Positions 12,840-22,603 of a stretch of 64,000 bases of DNA are shown here, piece by piece. This DNA is from Rhabditoides inermis. Its lineage: Eukaryota > Nematoda > Chromadorea > Rhabditida > Rhabditidae. The notes under the pieces are model-generated. The model was not told the origin of the DNA. It ran no database searches and worked only from the letters and a program-made list of their open reading frames with translations. The translations under genes were made by a program, and so were the position numbers. The stretch covers positions 477,501-541,500 of the forward strand of contig CAWZYM010000405.1 in assembly GCA_963966185.1 (NCBI GenBank), given 5' to 3'. Position 1 is the first letter of the stretch; every line of letters begins with the position of its first letter.

Positions 12840-13145
12840 TATCTGATTTTTCAATACGACGATACGATTTTCCCGTCGCACCCGCCAAACCCGGTCTACG
12901 TGGAGAATCACAGGATCAACGGTACCAGCTACATGTTCGTTGCTGGCTTTGGAATTTGAGGAATCCTCGGAGAACGGAGTTGAACCCGCCGAGTACACTT
13001 TCTACAATGGCTGTCGCGACGTCAACCTAAGCGTGAGACCAAGCACACCACCTCTTCACTTCGGATCCCGACAAGAAGGAACCACCGACAGATACTTCAC
13101 GCAAACTGAACCCTTTTGTGTTTCATTTCCGTTGTTGTATTCTTG
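12840..13145 (+). pseudogene. Possible broken coding relic inside the unit
   Basis: Two plus-strand frames look protein-like and sit one base apart. The first includes PNPVYVENHRINGTSYMF and ends at 12959. The second, from 12940, includes EFEESSENGVEPAEYTFYNG and runs to 13146. No GT-AG intron joins them. The same pattern recurs at 15866-16171 and 18891-19196. I do not recognise the product. It may be a frameshifted gene or chance. Confidence 0.3.
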
Positions 13146-13400
13146 ATATCGGCAGTAAATTAATTCAATTCAATACGACGATACGGTAGCTGAATTTGTG
13201 ATGATAGAGCTTTTTCATAACGCAATGTGTTACTGTCTGTTCTTTTGACTTTTGAATAGCAGTAGGTGACTAACGTTATCGACAAAACAACATCGCGAAA
13301 TGGAATTGTGTTGTGTGTTTTGCTCGCGCACATATCGGTGGGATAAAAGGAGAGACAGTGGAAGTCTGCAACAAATCGCGTCTCCATTCTCCACTCGACA

Positions 13401-13979
13401 ATGAGCCGCCCGCTTCTCGCTCTCTTTGCTGTCGCTGCTCTCACTGCGGCAGCTCCCAGTGAGTCCTCAATAACAGATTCGCATAGGCATATAATAATGT
13501 TTATCTGCAGTCATAACATACACGAATATGTAAATATAACGAACAGGATATGGCAAACATGTAGAAGGCCCTAGGCTAAATTGTGAATTATTCAGGTGGT
13601 TCAGGTCTCTCCTGCTTGCCATGCACCTATGAACAAATCGATATGACCGTGGAAGCGGAGGAGACAGGACATCCCTTCAACACAGACGTCATCCATGTAG
13701 GACAATCTACCGCCATAATAGAGAGCACATCATCGTTTAGATCGATTCCACCTACAATCTCAACCGCATCCTAATTTGCGAAACTCCCGACAATTATCAC
13801 CACATCGCTATCAACGTTAGAAAACATGGTTAGCTGATTGGACACAATACTTCCAGATCAACGATGCTTTCGACACCAATGTGTACACGAGTCCTCTCAA
13901 AATCGAGCTGACATGTTCGAATGGAGAGTGGATGTGGCAGAATACGACAGTCAACCGTCTCGATTGCCGATACTACTGA
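13401..13979 (+). CDS. Small secreted Cys-containing protein, array copy 1
   Basis: Four exons (13401-13458, about 13595-13698, about 13741-13815 and about 13859-13979) join in one frame through GT-AG introns. The product is about 118 residues. A signal peptide (MSRPLLALFAVAALTAAAP) is followed by five cysteines: CLPC near residues 26-29, ILIC near 66, LTC near 98 and DC at 115. Size and Cys spacing recall nematode C6/DUF281-type secreted proteins, but I cannot confirm membership. GGATAAAAGG about 50 bp upstream is a plausible TATA element, and AATAAA at about 14030 a plausible polyA signal. The gene is complete in all three units, so it is the only intact gene amplified by the array. Its 3' end faces PANK4 sequence. 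Confidence 0.72.
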
Positions 13980-14129
13980 CTTCTTTAGCAGATCAATAAC
14001 CTCTAATCTAAAAAAAAAGTACGATTACCAATAAACACTCTTTATAAAACACTCTCAAAACGTTTTCACTTGAGCAAAATTACAATGACACATTATTACT
14101 GTACACACATGGGGTTAATGTTTACAAAT

Positions 14130-14942
14130 TTACAATCGAGGAGAGACTTTCTCTCCTCTCTGCTCTACCTTTTCCTTCTCCTTCTCAGCCTCTTCCAACC
14201 GGAACACTGTCGAAAAGATCTCGCCTCCCATCCTATCCGCCACCCACTTGGTCTTGATCACAGCCGCCTGAACATGCAAATGAAGACCCTCTACGAAGAG
14301 GGCGTGTGTACCTTGAGCGCGTCGCAAGAGAAGCGCGCTTCGTAGTTGGTGTGTAGGGCGCGACCCATTCCCTCAATCACAACCAGATCCACTTCCTCCG
14401 ATGACACGAGAGAACACAGGTCCTCGTTCACACGACTGAAACGCACGTTTTGTACAGCACGAAATATAGTACATGCAAGAAAGGAGATAACAAGAGGAGC
14501 TAATCTCTATCTCACTCTACCTCTCTCAGTCAAAAGTGAACCATTCATTACCATCACGTATCAATATCTAGCACGTGGTATATATAAGTAAGAAAGTAGG
14601 CAGTCAAATCATACGCGAAAATGACACATGACCGACCGCAGATCGAGGCAGGGCGAACCCTGGCCGCTGCTCGGGAACATTAGACGACGCGAGCGCACAC
14701 AGAGTGCAGCTCCCGCCGCACGTTCTGTAGGGATTACTGTATTCGCACGCTACAGTAACTCGTACCTGGGCGATAAAATCGAGACAGGCTTCGAAGGAGG
14801 CGAGCCGCAGCTGAATGCAGTGTAGCCGCAACGCATCGTCGGGACGCGGAGACACCTGGAATACGGTACGAGTACGGTAGCTGCGATATCTGTTCGATTT
14901 AGATTTGCAACAGGGTGAATCACGGCCATTTCACACATATTA
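14130..14942 (-). pseudogene. PANK4 fragment, internally deleted (unit 1)
   Basis: Minus strand: an early PANK4 exon (SPRPDDALRLHCIQLRLASF, 14855 downward) and the start of the next exon (NVRRELHS) are fused at 14700/14701 to the middle of a late exon (SGQGSPCLDL, then VDLVVIEGMGRALHTN, then VIKTKWVADRMGG), ending at the stop at 14130. Everything between, present at 20745-24598 in the real gene, is missing: most of the kinase domain and most of the phosphatase domain. The fusion puts the late exon out of frame, so no functional protein is expected. The early part differs from the true gene at about ten positions over 243 bp. Confidence 0.9.
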
Positions 14943-15411
14943 TGCCTTTTTTCACACATAGCCGCTGTGTGCGATACTTACACGAATTGGAGGTTCTCGT
15001 CTACTACGGCATGCCTCGCATGCAAGCGCGCCAACTATTGGTTGACGAATTCTCATACAAACCCTCCTACCGGCCTTTGCTACACCACATTCTGTACAAT
15101 GTGATGGAACCACGACCGACACTTCGCGAGCGGATCATAGCAGGTGTGTGCGATCTCGTTTCCATGTCGGAGGAGTCACTGCACATTTGTCATGTCCGGG
15201 TGAACGAATTGCAAACGGAGCTCGAGAAATACCCTAACCGTGAAGATTTTTTGATGAATTCCTGGATTTGATTTCGAAGACGACGGACCCTATTGACATG
15301 AAGAATGTGTTTGAAACGATGCGGAGGCTAAGTCTGCATTTCTATGAAGAAGGTGCTGAAAGCAACATCCGAGAGGCCATTTCTCGTGCATGGAAGAGAA
15401 TGATGAACTGA
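14915..15411 (+). pseudogene. 5'-truncated secreted-protein copy with chimeric start (unit 2)
   Basis: The unit boundary removes the signal peptide and first ~40 residues of the gene at 11814. By chance, an ATG in the captured PANK4 intron sequence (14915) opens in frame with the remainder: MNHGHFTHIMPFFTHS runs straight into RCVRYLHELEV. This gives a 118-residue frame to 15271. The offset continuation runs to 15411, as in the parent. The new start encodes no signal peptide, so a secreted product is unlikely. Confidence 0.75.
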
Positions 15412-16426
15412 TGAATAGTGATTGAACAACATTGTTACACTGACAAATAATTAATATGATAAAATGCTCATGCCTCTTTCAAAAAATTGTTTGTTTATTT
15501 GTATTTTTTCGGGGAGAAAAAAGGAATACGTCTGTGAAGACAACTTCGCACAACAAAATCGAATCATCTACAAAATAGCGTTTTCGCGAATAGCAATTTC
15601 TATGCGTGATTTCCACAACTTCGAGTTTCAGAAAAAAGTACAAAGCATGAAAAATCGGGTGCTAAAAGGAGATGGCTTATTCACAAATCTTGGTTAATAA
15701 ATCCGTCATCCATGTATGTTCACTCTACTCAAGTGCGTAATGTTAGCTCGTTGGCTCGTATGGACTCAATGTAGTTGGCTCGTGTGGACTCATGTTCATT
15801 TCTCATGTTCACACTATGTATCGTCTCAATATAAAATGTTATCATTGATCAAAATGCGCAACTGGTATCTGATTTTTCAATACGACGATACGATTTTCCC
15901 GTCGCACCCGCCAAACCCGGTCTACGTGGAGAATCACAGGATCAACGGTACCAGCTACATGTTCGTTGCTGGCTTTGGAATTTGAGGAATCCTCGGAGAA
16001 CGGAGTTGAACCCGCCGAGTACACTTTCTACAATGGCTGTCGCGACGTCAACCTAAGCGTGAGACCAAGCACACCACCTCTTCACTTCGGATCCCGACAA
16101 GAAGGAACCACCGACAGATACTTCACGCAAACTGAACCCTTTTGTGTTTCATTTCCGTTGTTGTATTCTTGATATCGGCAGTAAATCAATTCAATTCAAT
16201 ACGACGATACGGTAGCTGAATTTGTGATGATAGAGCTTTTTCATAACGCAATGTGTTACTGTCTGCTCTTTTGACTTTTGAATAGCAGTAGGTGACTAAC
16301 GTTATCGACAAAACAACATCGCTAAATGGAATTGTGTTGTGTGTTTTGCTCGCGCACATATCGGTGGGATAAAAGGAGAGACAGTGGAAGTCTGCAACAA
16401 ATCGCGTTTCCATTCTCCACTCCACA

Positions 16427-17005
16427 ATGAGCCGCCCGCTTCTCGCTCTCTTTGCTGTCGCTGCTCTCACTGCGGCAGCTCCCAGTGAGTCCTCAATAAC
16501 AGATTCGCATAGGCATATAATAATGTTTATCTGCAGTCATAACATACACGAATATGTAAATATAACGAACAGGATATGGCAAACATGTAGAAGGCCCTAG
16601 GCTAAATTGTGAATTATTCAGGTGGTTCAGGTCTCTCCTGCTTGCCATGCACCTATGAACAAATCGATATGACCGTGGAAGCGGAGGAGACAGGACATCC
16701 CTTCAACACAGACGTCATCCATGTAGGACAATCTACCGCCATAATAGAGAGCACATCATCGTTTAGATCGATTCCACCTACAATCTCAACCGCATCCTAA
16801 TTTGCGAAACTCCCGACAATTATCACCACATCGCTATCAACGTTAGAAAACATGGTTAGCTGATTGGACACAATACTTCCAGATCAACGATGCTTTCGAC
16901 ACCAATGTGTACACGAGTCCTCTCAAAATCGAGCTGACATGTTCGAATGGAGAGTGGATGTGGCAGAATACGACAGTCAACCGTCTCGATTGCCGATACT
17001 ACTGA
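16427..17005 (+). CDS. Small secreted Cys-containing protein, array copy 2
   Basis: An exact counterpart of 13401-13979, shifted by 3026 bp, with the same signal peptide, four exons and five cysteines. I see no change in the coding exons. The upstream region, including the TATA-like GGATAAAAGG, is duplicated too, so this copy is probably expressed like copy 1. Confidence 0.72.
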
Positions 17006-17155
17006 CTTCTTTAGCAGATCAATAACCTCTAATCTAAAAAAAAAGTACGATTACCAATAAACACTCTTTATAAAACACTCTCAAAACGTTTTCACTTGAG
17101 CAAAATTACAATGACACATTATTACTGTACACACATGGGGTTAATGTTTACAAAT

Positions 17156-17968
17156 TTACAATCGAGGAGAGACTTTCTCTCCTCTCTGCTCTACCTTTTC
17201 CTTCTCCTTCTCAGCCTCTTCCAACCGGAACACTGTCGAAAAGATCTCGCCTCCCATCCTATCCGCCACCCACTTGGTCTTGATCACAGCCGCCTGAACA
17301 TGCAAATGAAGACCCTCTACGAAGAGGGCGTGTGTACCTTGAGCGCGTCGCAAGAGAAGCGCGCTTCGTAGTTGGTGTGTAGGGCGCGACCCATTCCCTC
17401 AATCACAACCAGATCCACTTCCTCCGATGACACGAGAGAACACAGGTCCTCGTTCACACGACTGAAACGCACGTTTTGTACAGCACGAAATATAGTACAT
17501 GCAAGAAAGGAGATAACAAGAGGAGCTAATCTCTATCTCACTCTACCTCTCTCAGTCAAAAGTGAACCATTCATTACCATCACGTATCAATATCTAGCAC
17601 GTGGTATATATAAGTAAGAAAGTAGGCAGTCAAATCATACGCGAAAATGACACATGACCGACCGCAGATCGAGGCAGGGCGAACCCTGGCCGCTGCTCGG
17701 GAACATTAGACGACGCGAGCGCACACAGAGTGCAGCTCCCGCCGCACGTTCTGTAGGGATTACTGTATTCGCACGCTACAGTAACTCGTACCTGGGCGAT
17801 AAAATCGAGACAGGCTTCGAAGGAGGCGAGCCGCAGCTGAATGCAGTGTAGCCGCAACGCATCGTCGGGACGCGGAGACACCTGGAATACGGTACGAGTA
17901 CGGTAGCTGCGATATCTGTTCGATTTAGATTTGCAACAGGGTGAATCACGGCCATTTCACACATATTA
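17156..17968 (-). pseudogene. PANK4 fragment, internally deleted (unit 2)
   Basis: Identical in structure to the fragment at 14130-14942. Early PANK4 exons are fused to the last exons, with the central domains missing and the late exon out of frame. The shared breakpoint shows the deletion came before the last duplication of the unit. Confidence 0.9.
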
Positions 17969-18437
17969 TGCCTTTTTTCACACATAGCCGCTGTGTGCGA
18001 TACTTACACGAATTGGAGGTTCTCGTCTACTACGGCATGCCTCGCATGCAAGCGCGCCAACTATTGGTTGACGAATTCTCATACAAACCCTCCTACCGGC
18101 CTTTGCTACACCACATTCTGTACAATGTGATGGAACCACGACCGACACTTCGCGAGCGGATCATAGCAGGTGTGTGCGATCTCGTTTCCATGTCGGAGGA
18201 GTCACTGCACATTTGTCATGTCCGGGTGAACGAATTGCAAACGGAGCTCGAGAAATACCCTAACCGTGAAGATTTTTTGATGAATTCCTGGATTTGATTT
18301 CGAAGACGACGGACCCTATTGACATGAAGAATGTGTTTGAAACGATGCGGAGGCTAAGTCTGCATTTCTATGAAGAAGGTGCTGAAAGCAACATCCGAGA
18401 GGCCATTTCTCGTGCATGGAAGAGAATGATGAACTGA
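17941..18437 (+). pseudogene. 5'-truncated secreted-protein copy with chimeric start (unit 3)
   Basis: Same structure as 14915-15411. The start lies in captured PANK4 intron sequence, there is no signal peptide, the frame runs to 18297, and the offset continuation runs to 18437. Confidence 0.75.
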
Positions 18438-20744
18438 TGAATAGTGATTGAACAACATTGTTACACTGACAATAATTAATATGATAAAATGCTCATGCCT
18501 CTTTCAAAAAACTGTTTGTTTATTTGTATTTTTTCGGGGAGAAAAAAGGAATACGTCTGTGAAGACAACTTCGCACAACAAAATCGAATCATCTACAAAA
18601 TAGCGTTTTCGCGAATAGCAATTTCTATGCGTGATTTCCACAACTTCGAGTTTCAGAAAAAAGTACAAAGCATGAAAAATCGGGTGCTAAAAGGAGATGG
18701 CTTATTCACAAATCTTGGTTAATAAATCCGTCATCCATGTATGTTCACTCTACTCAAGTGCGTAATGTTAGCTCGTTGGCTCGTATGGACTCAATGTAGT
18801 TGGCTCGTATGGACTCATGTTCATTTCTCATGTTCACACTATGTATCGTCTCAATATAAAATGTTATCATTGATCAAAATGCGCAACTGGTATCTGATTT
18901 TTCAATACGACGATACGATTTTCCCGTCGCACCCGCCAAACCCGGTCTACGTGGAGAATCACAGGATCAACGGTACCAGCTACATGTTCGTTGCTGGCTT
19001 TGGAATTTGAGGAATCCTCGGAGAACGGAGTTGAACCCGCCGAGTACACTTTCTACAATGGCTGTCGCGACGTCAACCTAAGCGTGAGACCAAGCACACC
19101 ACCTCTTCACTTCGGATCCCGACAAGAAGGAACCACCGACAGATACTTCACGCAAACTGAACCCTTTTGTGTTTCATTTCCGTTGTTGTATTCTTGATAT
19201 CGGCAGTAAATCAATTCATTTCAATACGACGATACGGTAGCTGAATTTGTGATGATAGAGCTTTTTCATAACGCAATGTGTTACTGTCTGCTCTTTTGAC
19301 TTTTGAATAGCAGTAGGTGACTAACGTTATCGACAAAACAACATCGCGAAATGGAATTGTGTTGTGTGTTTTGCTCGCGCACATATCGGTGGGATAAAAG
19401 GAGAGACAGTGGAAGTCTGCAACAAATCGCGTCTCCATTCTCCACTCCACAATGAGCCGCCCGCTTCTCGCTCTCTTCGCTGTCGCTGCTCTCACTGCGG
19501 CAGCTCCCAGTGAGTCCTCAATAAAAGATTCGCATAGGCATATAATAATGTTTATCTGCAGTCATAACATACACGAATATGTAAATATAACGAACAGGAT
19601 ATGGCAAACATGTAGAAGGCCCTAGGCTAAATTGTGAATTATTCAGGTGGTTCAGGTCTCTCCTGCTTGCCATGCACCTATGAACAAATCGATATGACCG
19701 TGGAAGCGGAGGAGACAGGACATCCCTTCAACACAGACGTCATCCATGTAGGACAATCTACCGCCATAATAGAGAGCACATCATCGTTTAGATCGATTCC
19801 ACCTACAATCTCAACCGCATCCTAATTTGCGAAACTCCCGACAATTATCACCACATCGCTATCAACGTTAGAAAACATGGTTAGCTGATTGGACACAATA
19901 CTTCCAGATCAACGATGCTTTCGACACCAATGTGTACACGAGTCCTCTCAAAATCGAGCTGACATGTTCGAATGGAGAGTGGATGTGGCAGAATACGACA
20001 GTCAACCGTCTCGATTGCCGATACTACTGACTTCTTTAGCAGATCAATAACCTCTAATCTAAAAAAAAAAGTACGATTACCAATAAACACTCTTTATAAA
20101 ACACTCTCAAAACGTTTTCACTTGAGCAAAATAACAATGACACATTATTACTGTACACACATGGGGTTAATGTTTACAAATTTACAATCGAGGAGAGACT
20201 TTCTCTCCTCTCTGCTCTACCTTTTCCTTCTCCTTCTCAGCCTCTTCAAACCGGAACACTGTCGAAAAGATCTCGCCTCCCATCCTATCCGCCACCCACT
20301 TGGTCTTGATCACAGCCGCCTGAACATGCAAATGAAGACCCTCTACGAAGAGGGCGTGTGTACCTTGAGCGCGTCGCAAGAGAAGCGCGCTTCGTAGTTG
20401 GTGTGTAGGGCGCGACCCATTCCCTCAATCACAACCAGATCCACTTCCTCCGATGACACGAGAGAACACAGGTCCTCGTTCACACGACTGAAACGCACGT
20501 TTTGTACAGCACGAAATATAGTACATGCAAGAAAGGAGATAACAAGAGGAGCTAATCTCTATCTCACTCTACCTCTCTCAGTCAAAAGTGAACCATTCAT
20601 TACCGCAATATCTAGCACGTGGTATATATAAGTAAGAAAGTAGGCAGTCAAATCACACGCGAAAATGACACATGACCGACCGCAGATCGAGGCAGGGCGA
20701 TCCCTGGCCGCTGCTCTGGAACATTAGACGGCGCGAGCGCACAC
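17986..20744. repeat. Tandem array, unit 3 (partial, joins the real PANK4 gene)
   Basis: The third copy follows the unit up to 20744, where unit 1 reaches its internal deletion point (14700). It then continues into unique sequence of the real PANK4 gene. It lacks one A near 18471 relative to units 1 and 2, has an 8-bp deletion near 20606, and shows several substitutions in the last ~60 bp. It is the ancestral arrangement from which units 1 and 2 can be derived by deletion. Confidence 0.95.
19452..20030 (+). CDS. Small secreted Cys-containing protein, array copy 3
   Basis: Third complete copy of the four-exon gene at 13401. The signal-peptide exon has one silent T-to-C change (TTT to TTC for Phe), and intron 1 has one substitution. 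Otherwise it matches. Its 3' end converges on the real PANK4 stop at 20182, about 150 bp away. Confidence 0.72.
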
Positions 20745-21061
20745 TCTCCGCTAGAAGCGGATCCACCTACAGCACACCATGACACAAAGTCCAAACACTT
20801 CACAATACCTTTGAAACACTTCAGAATTACCTTTTGAATTACCCTCAGAATACTCCCAAACACTTTGGAATTGACTGACCGCACCTTCATACAGCGATAC
20901 AATGATAATGACACACCTCGCCAATCCTTGGGACCAGCTCCATCATCTCACGGTACGTGATGTCGTTGAGAGCAGGCCAGAAGTTGGCGACAATGATCAC
21001 CTGAGACGACTCTCTCTCCCTCTCCCTCTCCCTTCTTTTCCCTCCATTGCCCATCCCTCCT

Positions 21062-21104
<43 letters not shown>

Positions 21105-22535
21105 CTCTCTCCCACCTTGGTGCCTATCTTGAGCAGCTCCCTGGCAAAAGGGATGACTCCGAGGAGGAAGTCTGCGCCCGAGTTGTCGACGAAGATAGAT
21201 GCGCAGTGGTATGGATGGGTGGATACACGGGAGGAGAACGCCGACAGACCGTCCACCATCCACGGACGATCCGAACACACACGGTTAGCTCATCACTATC
21301 TCTCGCTACTTCAAACAATGTGTTCAAAACAATCTAGTCAACGCAGTAGGATCGCTACGGCTTTCATCAGCCATCAAACAATTCCAGATAAACCCCTCAC
21401 CGGGAATGGTTGCGACGGCGCGATCAAACGAGAGACCCTCGTCGCTCTCCATCATCTGACGAACCTCCTGCAACAAAAAGACTTAGGTATACTGTAGAAA
21501 ATTATAAATACAGTACACCCGTACCTTTGCTCCCCAATCGAACACATTTCCTGCCAGCAGTCCTTTGCTGGCTGCAAGCAGCCGCGTTTCAAAGTCGGTG
21601 TGCTGAAAAAAGGGGTCTTACAGTAACCCAAATCTTATCTAAAGTCTAAAGTAACCCACCGCGTCGATTCCGCGCAGCACACGCGGCAGTTCCACGAGCG
21701 CCGCATCATTCTCCAGCATCTTCTGCTGAAAGTAGGAGGAGTCAAAAACACACACAACACGCACGAAAAGAAACTAAGCTTCGGCGCGATAAGAACTGAC
21801 GAGTGGATACAACACTAAACAAATACGGTACGTCTGTTCGCGCATGTTACGAACAACAACAACAAAAACAGTTTAACTAATTATAAAAGTAATAATAATA
21901 ACAAACGCGAAGGAACGAGTCATCAAAACCCTGCTCCTGTAGTATCTGCTCCCTTAGATCGAGCAGGTTGCGCACGTTGCAGCTGCCATACGCGCTGGAA
22001 ACACGCACATATCAAGTGAAGACGAGAACTTAGCAAAAGAACCTCAAACATATGCATATAACAAATACTGAAGACGCGTGAAACACGAAACATGATTGCA
22101 TCATTCGCATCACCCACAATGGCTTCTCGCGGATGAGCTTGAGCTGGTTGGTGAACTTGTGCTTGAACACCTGTCCCCTTTGCGCGACATCCGGCGACGC
22201 CGACTGCGACTCGACCGCCTAGACAGTCAGGGTGGCAGATATTCACCCCAAGTGAACGTGAATGTGCAATCACCTTGGCCAACATCTTGTCCACACTCGT
22301 CTCCATTGTGTCGATCCAGTACAGGCGCGCCTCCTCGTCCTACAACACAATCTCTCTGTCTGGTTCTCTCTCCTCTCCTCTCTCTCTCTGTCAATATGTC
22401 AGTCCACTCGTTCGCCTCACCGTATTCAGATCGTGTGTATCCGGTACGTACTCCGTGTTTTCCTTGAGCAGCGGAAAGCGCTCCAGCTTCATCTCCGCAC
22501 ACTCCAATTCGAGCACGCCGGCCTGCAAGCGAGAT

Positions 22536-22603
<68 letters not shown>

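Larger units (their letters stand above)
11934..14959. repeat. Tandem array, unit 1 of the 3026-bp repeat
   Basis: The sequence from 11934 (AGCCGCTGTG...) to 14959 is repeated almost without change at 14960-17985 and partly at 17986-20744. The unit holds the 3' part of the secreted-protein gene at 11814, a broken coding relic, a complete small Cys-protein gene (13401-13979), and minus-strand PANK4 sequence in two pieces: the last exons (14130-14700) joined directly to early PANK4 sequence (14701-about 14942). The final ~18 bases before the next unit are filler not found at either source. Confidence 0.97.
14960..17985. repeat. Tandem array, unit 2
   Basis: A full-length copy of the 3026-bp unit, offset by exactly 3026 bases from unit 1. 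I see only scattered single-base differences from unit 1 (for example near 16186, 16265 and 16323). Both ends carry the same filler-containing junction as unit 1. Confidence 0.97.
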
